Translations under genes and position numbers: made by a program | NCBI GenBank assembly: GCA_003117195.1 | Contig: BDSI01000070.1 | Coordinates: forward strand, 248,501-312,500 | DNA length: 64,000 nt | Direction: 5' to 3' | DNA from: Eudorina sp. 2006-703-Eu-15 | Lineage: Eukaryota > Chlorophyta > Chlorophyceae > Chlamydomonadales > Volvocaceae | Shown here: positions 29,514 through 42,549 of the stretch, piece after piece | How positions within the stretch are numbered: position 1 is the first letter of the stretch | Layout of the letters: every line of letters begins with the position of its first letter | The notes under the pieces: generated by a model | Seen by the model: only the letters and a program-made list of their open reading frames with translations | Databases searched by the model: none | Told to the model about the DNA's origin: nothing

Positions 29514-32500
29514 ATGGTCCTGGGCTTCGGTAGGGGCCCTGAACGGTTCCCTTCGGCAAAGGAACAAACCCCAGGACCTGGTGAGACAAGATGGCTGCGC
29601 ACCGTTAACAGTATAGTAACTTGAAACAAGTAAAAGTGATCTTCTGGGACTGGTTGGTATGGAGCAGGCGCATATGATCCCAAGGACCTCGAGACCAAAT
29701 TGCCGCTGAAGAGCGGCTTCCTCACCGGCGAGCGCTTTGCGGGCACGTCGGAGGAACTGGAAGGTTAGTGGCAGCCTCTGACCTTCAATCAGTTCTTGAC
29801 TGCGCAGTTGCGAACCGATTCTAAAGAATTGTTCTGTGACCTCGTCGGACAGGAAACCCTGAGCGCTCGGACCCGTCCCCGCCACGTGAGCGAAAGCCGG
29901 TAAACCCAGGTAACGATCGGAGCTATTCATGGGCGACCCAGCGCATCCATGAGCTCAACAAAGAAGTCGAGGCAGCGAACAAGCGCACCAAGGTAAGGTG
30001 GTTGCCTGGTGAACATGCCTGCGCCGACTGGCCTGTGGGTCGCTAGGCGGACTCAAATGCCGTTTTGAGAACATAATTGATGCAACCGACGCAGGAGTTG
30101 GAGAAACAACTGAAGGAGCGGGTGGACAGGACTGACAAAGTCAAAAAGGAGCTAGCAGCCGTAACTGAGGCCAGAGACCAGCTACTGGTGAGTCGGAGGG
30201 GACATATGAGAGTGCAGGCCCGTTCGGGTAAAGCGGGGCGCATGTTGAGTGTAATCACGATGTTTATTTCTGCACACGGCTCCGCTGCATGCAGAAAAAA
30301 CTGCAAGATCAGGACCAGGAACTGGTGCAAGTCAATGGCGAGCTTTCCGTCACGAAGCAGAAGTTGGCGGAGGTCTCAGCACAAGAGGCGAAAGCGAGCA
30401 AGTCCGCACAGGCTGGCGCATTGCGCGTAGAGCAGCTTGTGGTCGAGTTGAAGCAGGTACGTGTGTCGAGTCGTATGTTGTGGTGAGCATCTGCGCGACG
30501 TGACGGCCTCGACTACCAATTGTCTTTGCAGGCCACGGAGGTGCGCAAGCAGCTTGAACAGCAGCACGCCGCGCTGCTGAAGGATGCTGATGATGATCGT
30601 CAGAAAGCTGGTAAGAGGACCTGTAGTGACGTCCCTGTACAGGTCTGAACAATGAATAGGCGCAGCAATCACATGTCACTGTTGATGTGCTGTGCGCATG
30701 GTTGTTTAAGTCTATAACATGTGTCGTAATGATGGAAACGTTAAGAGCACCATGGACCTGGCGACCTGTGTTCCATTATAGATTGACCAGGACAGCATAA
30801 AGCAATTGACTCACGACGAAACCCAACGTTACCCGCGACAGACATGGCACTGGCTGAGCTGACTGCCTTGACGCAGCAACTTGACGCCGTGAAGTCCGAG
30901 AACCAATCGCTGTGTGGCCGGATTGTGGATCTGGAAGGACTGTGCCGGCAGCAGGCGGGCGAGCTCAGCGAGCAGAAAGCAAAGCGTGCAGCGGCCGAGG
31001 ATAAGGTGGCGTCCACCGAGGATGCCCTCGCTGCAACGCGTGGGGAGCTGCAGCTGACAGTCTGCGCCCTTACAGAAGCCAAAGCTGACGCTGCCCGGAC
31101 CAACGAGCAGGCGGAGCGCCTGGGCAGCGAGTTATCGGTAGTAAAGGCGGAGTCTGCTGATCGCGGCCAGCAGCTGGGCGCAGTCAGGTTGGAGCTGGCA
31201 GCCGCGCACCAGCAGCACGAGCAGATTGCATCGCAGCTCCGAACCAAGGAGGAATCCATGGAGGCCTTGCGTGCAGAGCTGTTGACGCAGACGTCCAGAG
31301 TCATTGAGCTGACAATCAATGTGAGCAACCTGGGGTCGGAGCTCGAGATGGCGCGCACGTGCATCCAGCAGCGCGACGACGCCATTGCTGGGCTTAAGGC
31401 CAGGGGTGACGAACTCGTCCAACAGCTGAGCGACCGGAGCACGGAGCTGCGCCAGTTCGAGACAAGTTTGCAGCTGCGGAACACGGAGCTGGAGGCCGCC
31501 GCCATGCGTGAGCAAGAGCTTGCAGCTTGCAAGGCGAGGCTTGAGGACCACCTGGCTCAGAAGGTCATGCAGCACGACCAACAGGTGGAGGCAGCAGTCG
31601 GGTTGCAGCAGCAGCTGGAGGCCGTTCAGGCAGCCCTTGCTGCCAAGGAGGAGGCGGTCACGTCGGCGAGGGAAAAGCTGGATGCCGCACAAGCTATCAT
31701 CACGCAACAAACGCGTGACTTGGAGGCACAAGTGGCTGTGCTTTGCAGTTTGAAAGGCGAGGTGGCGGCACTTTCCGCCGCCGCTGAAGATCAAATGCGG
31801 GACCACTCAGCCGCTGTGAGTCAACTGAAGGAGCAGTTAAGCTCGAAGGAACGGGAGGCCTGTCAGCTAGCCACGCAGTTGGCGGATGCGCGGGCGCTTT
31901 TGCAGCAGCGCGCTGAGGAAACTGCGCAACTCACACTTAACCTGATGGAACGTGATGCAACGATCAACTTTGTTCAAAAGAAGATGGACGACCTGCAGGC
32001 AGACGTCGCCGGTGGGGACAAGCAAATCACAGCGCTGCGGTGCGAGCTGCAGGACCTGCGGGCCTCTGCGAATGGGCTTGAGGAGACCCTGGCTGGGCTG
32101 CGTGTGACGCTAGCTACGCGAGACGCTACCATCGCAGGGCTGGAGCGCGATGTGGCTGAAACGAAGGCAGCGGTGCAGGAACGCGATGGCCGCATCATGC
32201 AGCTACGGAATGAGGCGGAGGCCGCTGCAAACACTGCTGTCGCAGCAGATGCGCGGATCAAAGCCCTTGGAGCTTCCCTGGAAGCGGCCAAGGTCGAGAC
32301 TGAGACGCTCAACAGCCAGGTGTCGACGCTGGAGACAGATATTGCCGCCTTGCAGAGCGAGCTCTCCACTCAGCGTGAGACGTCCGCTGGCTTGTCCGTT
32401 GAGTTGGCTGCATCCCAGACAGCTCTTGATGACGGAAAGGCACGTGAGCGGGCACTTCGGGAAGACCTGTCATCCATGGAGGCGCAGCTGGCATCAGCCG

Positions 32501-35500
32501 AGGTTGCAAATCAGCAGGCACAGCAGCATTGCACCCAGCTGAACAACGACTTGGCTGGGGCCCGTGCAGCTCAACTGGACCTCGCTCGTCGACATGATGA
32601 GCTTGTCCGCGGCGAGGCAGAGCTGCGAGCAACATTGCAGACTCGCCAGGAGCAGCACGAACATGAACGTGCATGTCTGCAGGCGGAGTTGGCGGCAGTT
32701 AAGGCCGAGCTGGTGACCAAGCTGGAAGCACTGACCCTGGAACAGCAGGAGGTAAGCATCGATAGTAGTCATGTAGTGGGGCTCAATGTCGATAGGCATC
32801 ATTCCACATCTGTCCATCTGCTGGTTTAACCGTTTCTCTATCTGGAGAGGGGATGTCGCACTGCAAAGTCATGGTGCAATTCCAAATCTACTCTGGTCGT
32901 GCTGGGCTGATCATCGTGTACGATGGGAGGGATCAGGTTCTGTTGATGTTAGCGAACACAGGACTCGCACGTGCGCCTGCAGGCTCATGTGCTGCGCGCA
33001 CGCCTGCAAGATGCCTACACATCCGCCGAAAAGCAGAATGCCGAGCTTGCACAGGCTCAGGCTGATCTTGCCGAACGCTCCGCAACAATCTCCGAGCTCC
33101 ACCGAAAGATCGAGGATTTGGAGCAGAAGGCCACTGAGTTGGAGGCTGGCAAGGCGGACACGGTCCACGCCCTTTCCTTCACGAAGCAGGAGTTGTCCGA
33201 TCGGGCAGCTTTGTGCAATGCTCTGAACGGCAGGGTGGCAGAACTGGACACCGCACTAGCAGACCTGACTGCGCAAAGGGCACGGCTCGACGCGATCGTA
33301 GCCGAGATGCAGGCAGAGAAGCTGGAAGCTTGCGCGAAGGCCAAAGCAGATGCGGACCAGGTACAGTGGGCTAAAGAGCATTGATGGCGGGGTGGTGCGC
33401 AGCTTCCTTGGAGTTGAAATCGCGGTACCGGCTTGCATCATTGACAGGAAGCCCACTTGCGGCTGTGTTGTACTCCAGGCAAGTGCACGTATCGCAGCTT
33501 TGGAGGGCGAGGTTGCCGAGTCTCAGGGTGCAGCCGAACGGCTTGGAGTCGAGCTTGCACAACTGGTCACGGATCTGGAGGAGCGAGAGCAGGAGATCAG
33601 GGTAGGTCCTTTGGGTCTTTGAAAGGAAGCCGTGAAAATTTCGAAGCGCAATGGTACACCTGCGAAATGGCTCTGGCAAGACACGACCATGCCGCTGCAA
33701 ACTTTGCCTTTCTCTGCTGTGCCCATCCATCAACGCCTGTATTCACTTTGTGGCGTGTTGCTGACCGCGGCTTTGCAGGAGCTCAAAGTGGCCCGGCATG
33801 AGACGTCCAGTGCGCTCACCGCAGTGACTGCAGAGCGCGCTGATCTGCACTCGCAGCTGGAAGCGATGCGGCGGCGGGATATCGATATGCAGGTAGGTAC
33901 ATGGTATGACGATATGAACGACCTCTTTATCCTTTCGTCTCACGGTTTCGCTATCTTGACAGGAGGAATTGGCGACTGCACGTGCGCGCGTGTCCCAGTT
34001 GGATGCCGAAGCACAGTCTCTTCAGGCACTAGTCTCAGTCGCCCAGGAAGAGGCCCGTAATGCGCGCGACGAGGCCTGCGCTATGTCTGCGGACTTGGAC
34101 AAGGTGCGATGTGACAAATGTGGCCATCTGGATGGAAGTACATTGCCGAACACGACATTAAGAATGTTAGTTGCGTGATGTGATAAAAAATGACTGAATG
34201 AACGTTACAGCGGACCCCAAAGGGGTCGACGGTGTATACCAAATGACTGTCTTTTTATTCAGGCTCGTGGCCAGATCCGAACGCTCCACATGCAAGAAGT
34301 CCACATGGACAGCCTGCGCCAGGAACTCGAGGGAATGTGCATGCGGCTTCGCGATTCCGAGGCGCGGAAGGAGGTCCTGCAAAACCAGGTACGGGCGCCA
34401 TTGAAGTGATTGACACGTTTCCTTGCCAGGTGACCAGGGCTATATTCATTATGGCGTTGATTTTTTCGGGGGTAACACCTGATGATGTACATCGATACAC
34501 GGCCCATCCTGTACGGATCGAATCTGCCCGCTGCCCATGGGCTGCTTCAGGTCATGGCGATGGAGGGGCAGCTGGCGTCCATGACGCCAATCATCTCCAA
34601 GGCCAGACTGGATGACCAGGTACTGAAATTTAGCTCAGGGAAAGCTCAGGGAGATTTAGCTCAGGGAAAGGTTGATCCTGACTGCGTCGCTGTCGTCAAG
34701 GTGCAGGTTGCCCATGGATCACGGACCGAGTTGAAAACATACTGTTTCTGTTGGCACTCCCTCAGGTCCGCGCGTTGAGCGATGCACTGGAGAAGAGTCA
34801 TCTCAGGAGCAACGAGCTGGAAGGCCTGATCCGCCGCAATTCGCTTTTGGAGACAACTGCATCATCAGAGCTGCGTCGTCTGACGGACGAGAACGAGCAC
34901 CTGGTGACCCGCATGATGAAGCTGGAGGATGACCTCAAGTAAGGATTGTGGCAGGGAACAGCGTGGGCATCGTGACTGTGCGGGAGTTCGGATTGCCGCC
35001 AAGCTAGCGGGCGCGTTTTCGGTGGCGTTGAGATCAAACATTTCATGTGCTTTGAGGCCGAACACCTGGTACGACCGTTTTGCAGGGAGCAGTCGGGGTT
35101 GGGGCACAACAACCACAAGCAGAAGATTCAGTATCACCTGCGCCTCAAGCTGGAGCTCGAAGAACTCCGCCACGAGTGCACAGTTTTGCTCCGAGAGAAG
35201 TTCCAGCTGGAGCAGTGCATCAGGTGCGGGTTCCCGCAACAGGAAGCTCAAGTGTCGTATGTCTTGTGTTTTTCAGCAATGATGAGTGGGTCGTACATCC
35301 TGCAGGTATCTGGCAGTGCAGGTGGGCATGGGGCCCAGCGACCGCCGACCGCCTCTGGCCACAGCTGAGCGCAAGGCCATTGAGAAGGCAAGCCTTGTCG
35401 ACTTTGAAGGGGCTGCATTTAATGCGCTAGCCTTTATGGCGCGATGCACTGACAGCACACGTCCTTATCGCAGGTGCTGCCGGCCTGCCTCACATACAAC

Positions 35501-36805
35501 GCAATGTACACCACCCCGCTGAGCCAGCGTGTGATGCGACTTAGCGCACGCGGCAAGAACAACGAGCAGGGCACCGTGTACGCGGGCGGCAAGGTGCGTT
35601 TCGTTCGCACCGTCTTAGGCTGGTGCTCCATTGATGACCGTGCATAATGTCTTTCATGGCTTACCTCGATCGATTTTAGTAAACTGTGACGGTGTTTAGT
35701 TAGTTTGGGCAGTAGTACGTCGTGCTGCGTGTCTCGCGGTGCCTGTGGCAGATTTTGCCTGATCTGGGCGTTGGCTGGCTGAACACGGAATCGGTTAGTC
35801 ATTATCAATAACCTTGGTCTAACGTTTGGTGTTGTGCACAGGAGACCTTCGAGGAGGGTATCAACGAGGCGAAAAGCAAGTTCTTCAGTGCAGCGCAGAA
35901 CCTGCAGAAGGACGTCCAGGTGCGTGCTCGCCGGGGTACCTGCTGGCCGGCGTATTTTATCGCCTTCCACTTCTGCTATTGAGACTTGTACAGCCACATG
36001 GCGAACCGTTCGTTGTAAACATAATCCCATAATCCCTGTTCCCGTCCTGTACAGTTGGCGGCGGCGGCGCTTACTGGTTCCTCTCCCGTCGCCGACCGTG
36101 ACGGCATGGACGTCGATGAGGGGCCCACGTGCCATGACGGTGCCACACGGTCCGACACGTGCGGTTCGCCTGACGGCAAGGCTTCGCGCGACATGGGTGG
36201 TGCTTTCGGGACTCCGGTCGCCACCATCCGGGGGGCTGGAACTCCAGCAAGTGGTAGGTTTACCTGTATTTCAGTGTGCATCTTTGGGTACGGTTTGCTC
36301 TGCAACTCCAATAACATCGAACGATCTGTAGCAATTGTGTGCTTGGGATCTGCTTCACAACCTTGATGCACCTGACGCCCTGACAGGCTCTACTCTGGGG
36401 ACCGTCAACGTTGGGGTGTCGCAAACCCTGGCCAAGCTGGAGGAGCGCATCAAGCAGCTTATTTCGGACGTCTGCGCCCCTGGGACGTTGCGCAACGCTG
36501 GGGACTTTCCCGACAGCGCCACCGCTGTTGCAGACCTTGCAGCTCCCGCTCTGGCCGCCCCACTGACAACGGCGCGCACAGGTGCTGGGGCCATGCGCGA
36601 TCGCGACCAGGACAAAGCGGCGAAGGATGGCTCCTCTTGGGGCGGTGCCTCGTCGAACGGCAGCGGTGGCAGCAATGGCGGAGCCAAATGCGAGCGTGCG
36701 TCAAGGCCGGCGTTGACTGCTGGAGTCGAGGCAAGCCGCGCGAACGGTGCACAGAATCGCCGTTTGACCGTGGCGCCGAGCGTCCGGACGACGTTCAAGC
36801 CGTGA
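29514..36805 (+). CDS. HMMR-like (hyaluronan-mediated motility receptor type) coiled-coil protein
   Basis: Twenty-one exons join in phase to about 1,556 residues: 29514-29580, 29668-29763, 29853-29899, 29942-29992, 30095-30187, 30295-30456, 30532-30610, 30791-32751, 32962-33360, 33479-33601, 33779-33892, 33963-34103, 34263-34388, 34551-34619, 34766-34938, 35086-35223, 35306-35321, 35474-35593, 35842-35919, 36055-36253, 36387-36805. The N-terminus has PGPGAYDPKD, the SHIPPO-like motif that opens animal HMMR, with a basic surround (KSGFLTGERF). Residues about 80-1230 are continuous heptad coiled coil. Near residue 1240, LGHNNHKQKIQYHLRLKLE matches the HMMR C-terminal microtubule/spindle-targeting box. 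The last 270 residues are less ordered. Likely a microtubule-associated spindle or basal-body protein. One exon is only 16 nt. A TGTAA follows at 37136. Confidence 0.87.
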
Positions 36806-37135
36806 ACCGGTGTACCCTATGTCGCTGACGTCTCCTCACAGCAGGCTGAAGACCGAGAACGTACCCAGTACGACGCTCCCTGGCTCCCCAGTTTGCAACA
36901 TCGTAGCAAGCAGGCATGTGCACATTTGTGATGGTGCTGGACCGCAGTGGTTATAATGGGACCTATTTTACATGCGACGAGTCACATCTGGTCACAATGT
37001 GATAGTGCGTGTGGCTCTGTATCACCCGATGGTATGGCAATACAATACGCAATATGCGTACTCTGCAGGTCCATGAACGATCATATTTATTCGTGTTCGT
37101 GGCAAGCCGTGAAGATATGGCTGCCCCTCACGTTC

Positions 37136-37140
37136 TGTAA
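37136..37140 (+). terminator. Polyadenylation signal TGTAA of the HMMR-like gene
   Basis: This is the first TGTAA after the stop at 36803-36805, about 330 bases downstream. Confidence 0.65.
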
Positions 37141-38075
37141 ACTGCTGTCAGTCCTTGACTGATGGCTGATTCGGTGCATTTGTATCCAGCACCCCTTTCT
37201 ATCATGTCTAGCGGCCCATTCATCTATCGAGCACAGATGTCATGTGAGGGGAAAACAAGAAAAGAATAGGATCGCCGCACCCTCGCCAATCGTCCGCGAC
37301 GCTTCTCCACAAATACCGGCCTCTCAGCTCGCCATCACAACTTTCTCAGGTATCCTCCCTGTCGGGAGAACATGGACGACGGAAAAGTACTAACACCTCT
37401 GCGACGTCGACCATGCGGAATCTCTTGCCAACACGTATGAACGGTGGAAACCCACCACCCGTTTGCACTCCGATGCACATGCTATAAACCGCGCGCGCTT
37501 TTTTCATCCAAAACTACTGATCCATACCTTGCTGCTGCAATCGCTCAATATTGCGGGCAATGTATACGCATCCCGCCGATTGCCACGCTTGAAAGGTATG
37601 CCAACGCTTTACAAGCGATCAAGACCCACGCCGAGGCCGTCATCATCCCCGGTACCATCCCCCTCATCGGGAGCTGGCAACGGCACACCCCAAAGCTGCG
37701 GTGAATGTCCAACTGCGAGCTGAAACCTGCGCGCATACGAACGGAGCCGGCACAGGCGCGATGAGACAGAAAAGCAGCGTCAGATCACAGTGAGCTACCA
37801 GGGCATGCACATACAAAGCCAACGTTCGAGGGGCCCAACCAAAACGACTTGATCTGGTAGGCCGCCCAAAGAGGATAAGGTAAAGCACCGGCGCTCACGC
37901 CAATGTCTATTATTCGGCATATTCTTGAGCCTATCGCCAACTGCCACACCACAGTACATCTCCTGCAGCGGACCTGGAGCCATGCACTGACATTTCAGCC
38001 GAGGCCTCAGGAAATGTAATGTATGCAACAGTTCGCGAGCGACGCACAACTTTCCAGTGCGCGCCAGTCCGTGGC
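37141..38075. other. Convergent 3' ends of the HMMR-like and ESV1-type genes
   Basis: No coding sequence is seen. The plus-strand gene ends near 37155. The minus-strand ESV1-type gene has its poly(A) signal at 37609-37613, leaving about 450 bases between the two transcript ends. Confidence 0.55.
37609..37613 (-). terminator. Polyadenylation signal TGTAA of the ESV1-type gene
   Basis: TTACA on the plus strand, about 465 bases downstream of the minus-strand stop at 38076-38078. Confidence 0.6.
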
Positions 38076-41000
38076 TCACCCGAAATGGGGCACCGGGTTG
38101 TAGTAGGTGTCCATGTGCTCCACTGTGTCCCAATACTCGCCGCTCGTGCTGTTGCCCCACTTCCGCACGCGACCGTCGCCATAGTGCTCCTCATTCCACC
38201 AGCGGTTGTAGCGGGAGCCCCCGCTGTTGCTGCTCCACACCTGAGACGCATCGCACAAGCCAGGCCGTCATTGTGGAGTCGCAGATTTGCAACGAGATAC
38301 TTCGAACGACGACCTGGCTCCCAGTTCGCTCGCGCGGCAATCAATAGGTCTTTTGCCTCTAGCCTGGCAGCAACACGGTAGACATTGCAGATGAAGCAGG
38401 CCAATCCATGACGCACGACCGAACGCTGGCAGCAACGGAGGCATGACATCTTCAGCTCACCTCGCCGTGCTTGGTGCCCCTCCCGTGGCCAAATGTCTCC
38501 GTCCATTTGTCGCCCCACTGCTCTTGTCCGCCATCGGGAAGCAGCCGCTCCGCCCACTGCATGCCACAAGCGCAGTAAGCAGATCACGGAGGTTACGACA
38601 CTGGACAAGACTGGAAAGTTGACGGATGCCATCCTTATGCCTTGTCACATTCAGGATGTACACCGCATACCTACCCGTGTGAACTATGGGTCAATTCCAG
38701 ACCGTACCTTGTCAGTCCATTTCTGGCACGCGCCCCTGCCGTCGTAGTCCTCGCCCCATCGTTCATGCCAAACGTTGCTGCCCGCCTTGGCCCACTTGTC
38801 CGCCCATTTGTGCACGCGACCCGCCTCCTCATAACACTCGCCCCACTTCTCCTCCCATTCATCCGCGTTCTCGTCGCGGGCCCACCTGCGCGATGCAACA
38901 TCGAGGTCAACACTCACATACAGACATTTCACAGGTCGGTAAATAATCCGTTTGCGTGCGTCGTGCGTCTCCGTATTTAGTATTTGCGGTATGATTTGCC
39001 TTGCGGTGGTGGCGCGGCTGCCTTGTCCGCGCGCCTGCATATGGTAAGTTTTTTCCTCGCAGGTTCTATGGTAAGTATATTGATACCTGGGATCGGGCGG
39101 GCGGGCGGGTGGCAATTCTAAACATACAGACACGCAGCGAGAGTCCACCCTCGCCCGAAATCCGCGAACCGGTAATGAGAATGAAAACGCTGCGTTGCGT
39201 TTCGGCATCCCCGTCCGACTCCGCGCACAGGCCGAGTCGGCTCTATGTTCGTGCAGCCCAGGTTAATAAACAATATCACGGACACGCCTTGATAGTCACG
39301 GGGCCCGAACTGCCTGCATCCCTTCACATCGAAGCTGGATTGTTGTGGGTTCCAGAACTGGCGGGAAGCAGGGTGTTGTTCCGGCATGCCGCTTCAGGAG
39401 TCGAAGAGGCGGCCGAGTCCGCCGACAGGCAGGGCCTATCACCGTGCTTGTTAAATCCCACCGCACCGCATCGTACACAGCCCACTCAAGGGTTTTCAAC
39501 TTTGGCAAGCACGCTCGGCTCGGATATTGATCTACGCTCATGCCCATACTCCCTCCTCACTTGTGAGCCGTCCGCTCAATGACGAGGCGCAGGTTTGTGG
39601 GGTGCGTGTAGAGCACCTCCTTCCACTCCTCCACCCAGGCGGCACCGGTCTCCGTGGTGCCCTTCTTGAAGGCGCCCAGCTCCCGCAGGCCGTAGCGGTT
39701 GGAGGCCTGCGTGGGAGGTGGCGGACGGGAGGACGGCCGCTTTCATAGACGGGAGGGAGGAAGGACGGGCGGGCTTTGGATGACCGGAGGGGAGCAGTGA
39801 ATTGTCAAACGGTTAGACATTTCTAAAGCCTGGAATGGCATAATTGATCAGCACGCGAATTCGCCCGCCATGCGATCTGCTGTTTCTGCGCCGCCCACCA
39901 GTACCTGTAACGCTCCATATCCGCGTTTTCTGTGTTTCTTCAGCCCCACCCACCTGCCACCAGCACTCTTCCCACTGCACTTGTCCGTCGCCCGTTACTC
40001 CGCGCAGCACCTCCCACTTCTTCACGTAGCCGTCCGGACCCGTGTCGGTGCCGCTCAACTTCTCAAACCTGCGCCCGCGGGTCAGCGCACGAAGATTGTG
40101 TCTCTCTCTGCAAAGGCCACTGACTGAGAGGCTGCCGCGCACCACCTCAACTCCGCAGGCGGGCCCGTGACCTCACGGGCATCTCGCAAGCGCCAATCAT
40201 TTTGGTGCTTGCACAACGCACAGAGCTGCACGTCGTGGAACCACACCGGATGATTCCCTTGCTGGGCCCCCGCTCCTTCGGCCACCTGTCGAGATGCCCG
40301 AGTCCCTCCCCGAGCATGCTTGCACGCCTCCGCATCGGCGACCCGCGACGCACATCCCGGCGGGCACCCCAATCCCGGGGGATACCCCAATCCGCCTATT
40401 ACGGCATGCGCTTGGCCGCCTTCCCACGCGCCTAACCGGCACGGTTATCACTGGGGCCCGGATCATTGCCGTGGCCGCCATCGGCCACCCCTGCTGGCCG
40501 GTGTCTGCGATACCCACCGAGTGCCGTCCGCCAGCCGGCCCGCCCCGTCCTGCAGCCGCCGGCCCAGCGCGCCTCCCTGGACCACCTCCGCCTCCGACAC
40601 CGCGACCGCCTCCGAAACCGCCTGCTGCTGCTCCTGGACCGCGCTCGCCGCCCCTGCGCCCACGTCCAGGTCCAGCCCGCGAGTGGGCGGCCGCACCGCC
40701 GCCGTCAGATCCACCACCGACTGCAGCGGCGGCAGCACCGCAGCGCGGGCTGCCTGCGCGTACAGGGACTCCTGCCGGCCGCGATTCGCACGGAAACGGG
40801 CATCATGTCAGGTGCGCAACGCCGGGTCGGGCTGCGCTGAGGCGGCCGCGTAGCTGGAGAAGGGCGACTGGGCGCATGACCGGAGCGCGAGGAGTCCTGT
40901 CAGCATGTCCATATGACAATGAAGGCACCACACCACACCACACCACACACCCGTGCCTTGCTTTGTTCGCCCCACCAGCAGAGGCAAACTGAGCGACGCG

Positions 41001-42549
41001 TTCATCAGCTGCTCGGACCACAGCCACGCACCTCCGACTTGAGCACCAGCTCCGTGGGCACCGACAGGTCCACCTCCGCGTAGGCCAGGGGGGCCCAGGC
41101 AGCCAGCCGCCGGGGCTGGCCGGCGGCGGGCTGCAGCTTGGGCGCGGGTGAAGCCGAAGAGGCTGACGAGGTGGAGGCGGGGGCGGAGGGACCCCTGGGT
41201 GCCGCTGTTCCGACGGCGCCGCCGTTGGGAGGCGCCGTGGTCCTGGACGGCTGCCCCTTGGATCGGCCGGGCGATAGATCTGTGGGAGGGAAAGGTGTTG
41301 GAGGTGCGCGTTGGCGGCGGTAGCTCTGTGCTTCACGGGGCGGGCCCCGTGCTTCATCCCCAAGGGGTTGATCCCACATCACCCGTGTACCACACGCATG
41401 CCCCGGGGAGGGGCCCAGCGGCCAACCTATATGGCAGCGCCACAGGCGCAACGGGCCGTTCCCCTCCCGCGTGCCATCTGCCACGCCAACTGCTGCCCCG
41501 CCCTGAGGAGGTTGGGAGCACCATCTGCACTCAGCTTGTCTTGGGCTCCGCACCGTCAGGTGCATTTCTCCCCATCCCCAATCCGAGTTGGCAGCCCCCG
41601 CAACTGGCCCCGGGGTTTCCTTGACCCGACGTTCGCCGGGGCGGCGAGCGCTCGCCGACCCGCCCCGGCGGAGAATGACCAGCTCCCTGAGGACACGGAC
41701 ACGGACACTAACCCGGGCCCACCTGATATCGCGGAAGCTGCCGCTGATGTCGATGTGGTTGCCGGTGTGGTGGACGCGGAGGAGAAGAGCGCCTGTGCCC
41801 AGGCGGGCCGCTCCGCACCGGCGGAAGGCGCGCCATCGCCAGCTGTCGGGCGGCTGCTCCCTGCGCTGCTGCTGCTGCTGCTGCCGTTGCTGACGCTGCC
41901 GTTGCTGACGCTGCTGTCGTCTTCTTTGTGCCGGGGGCTGACGGGGGCGCCCTCCAGCGTCTTCTGCAGCGCCTGGCGGGTGATGGACGCCTCGCGCTCC
42001 GAAACCTGCAGACCAGCCGGAGGACGACGACGTCGAAGATCACGACGACGATGACGATACCGCGAGGTGAGCGGAAGCTCGGGCGGGAAGGCCTGATCCC
42101 CGTTGAACAGGTCCGGACAGTGGGGTCACAAGAAAAGGCAGGGGGCCGTACGTCCGCAGACATGCCGACCTCCATGACCCATGGGATAAAGGGATATGCA
42201 CCCCGCCACGGCCGCATTACTTCCCAAGCAAATGCGCCGACTGATGCAACCCCAAAGCTCGTCACCATCGCCAACCGCGTTCGGCGGCACACCAGTCTAC
42301 CAGCGAACAATCGGCGTTGCAGCCCCGCAAGCTCACCTGCGCGCTCCCGCCGAACAGCGCCCTGCTCAGCGGCGATGACGACCCAGACACCGCTGCGTCC
42401 AACACAGGCCCCGCGGGCGGTGCGGCCTGGGCCGGTCGCGGGGGTGCCCGGGTGGCAGTCGCGGCGCCGGCCTGCTGGTGCTGCTGCTGCGGGTGGTCCT
42501 GGTCGCCATCAGTGGCCAGCACAGTGCTGACCTCCTTCAGCACGCGGGC
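38076..42549 (-). CDS. EARLY STARVATION 1 / LESV-type tryptophan-rich starch-binding protein (5' end unresolved)
   Basis: Minus-strand exons 42549-42337, 42005-41723, 41279-41032, 40771-40514, probably 40284-40241, 40068-39954, 39706-39561, 38885-38708, 38556-38461 and 38240-38076 keep phase and give 581 residues; a start-codon exon further upstream is missing. The C-terminal about 245 residues are the ESV1/LESV tryptophan-rich domain of beta-strand repeats: FEKLSGTDTG, YVKKWEVLRG, GAAWVEEWKEV, DEWEEKWGECY, KWADKWA, NVWHERWGEDYDGRG, WGDKWTETFGHGRG, NRWWNEEHYGDGRVRKWG, SGEYWDTV, YYNPVPHFG. In plants these bind glucan double helices in the plastid and control starch crystallisation and timing of degradation. 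The N-terminal part is Ala/Gln/Ser-rich with a heptad-like stretch (YAQAARAAVLPPLQSVVDL). The exon ending at 40241 is the weakest link: its donor is non-consensus. Confidence 0.88.
40925..40955 (+). repeat. CACAC-rich simple repeat in an ESV1-type intron
   Basis: A run of ACCAC/CACAC units lies between the exons ending at 41032 and starting at 40771, in the minus-strand gene. Confidence 0.7.

Noticed and set aside
30741..31532. 263-codon Ser-rich minus-strand frame
   Set aside because: It is the antisense shadow of the coiled-coil exon.
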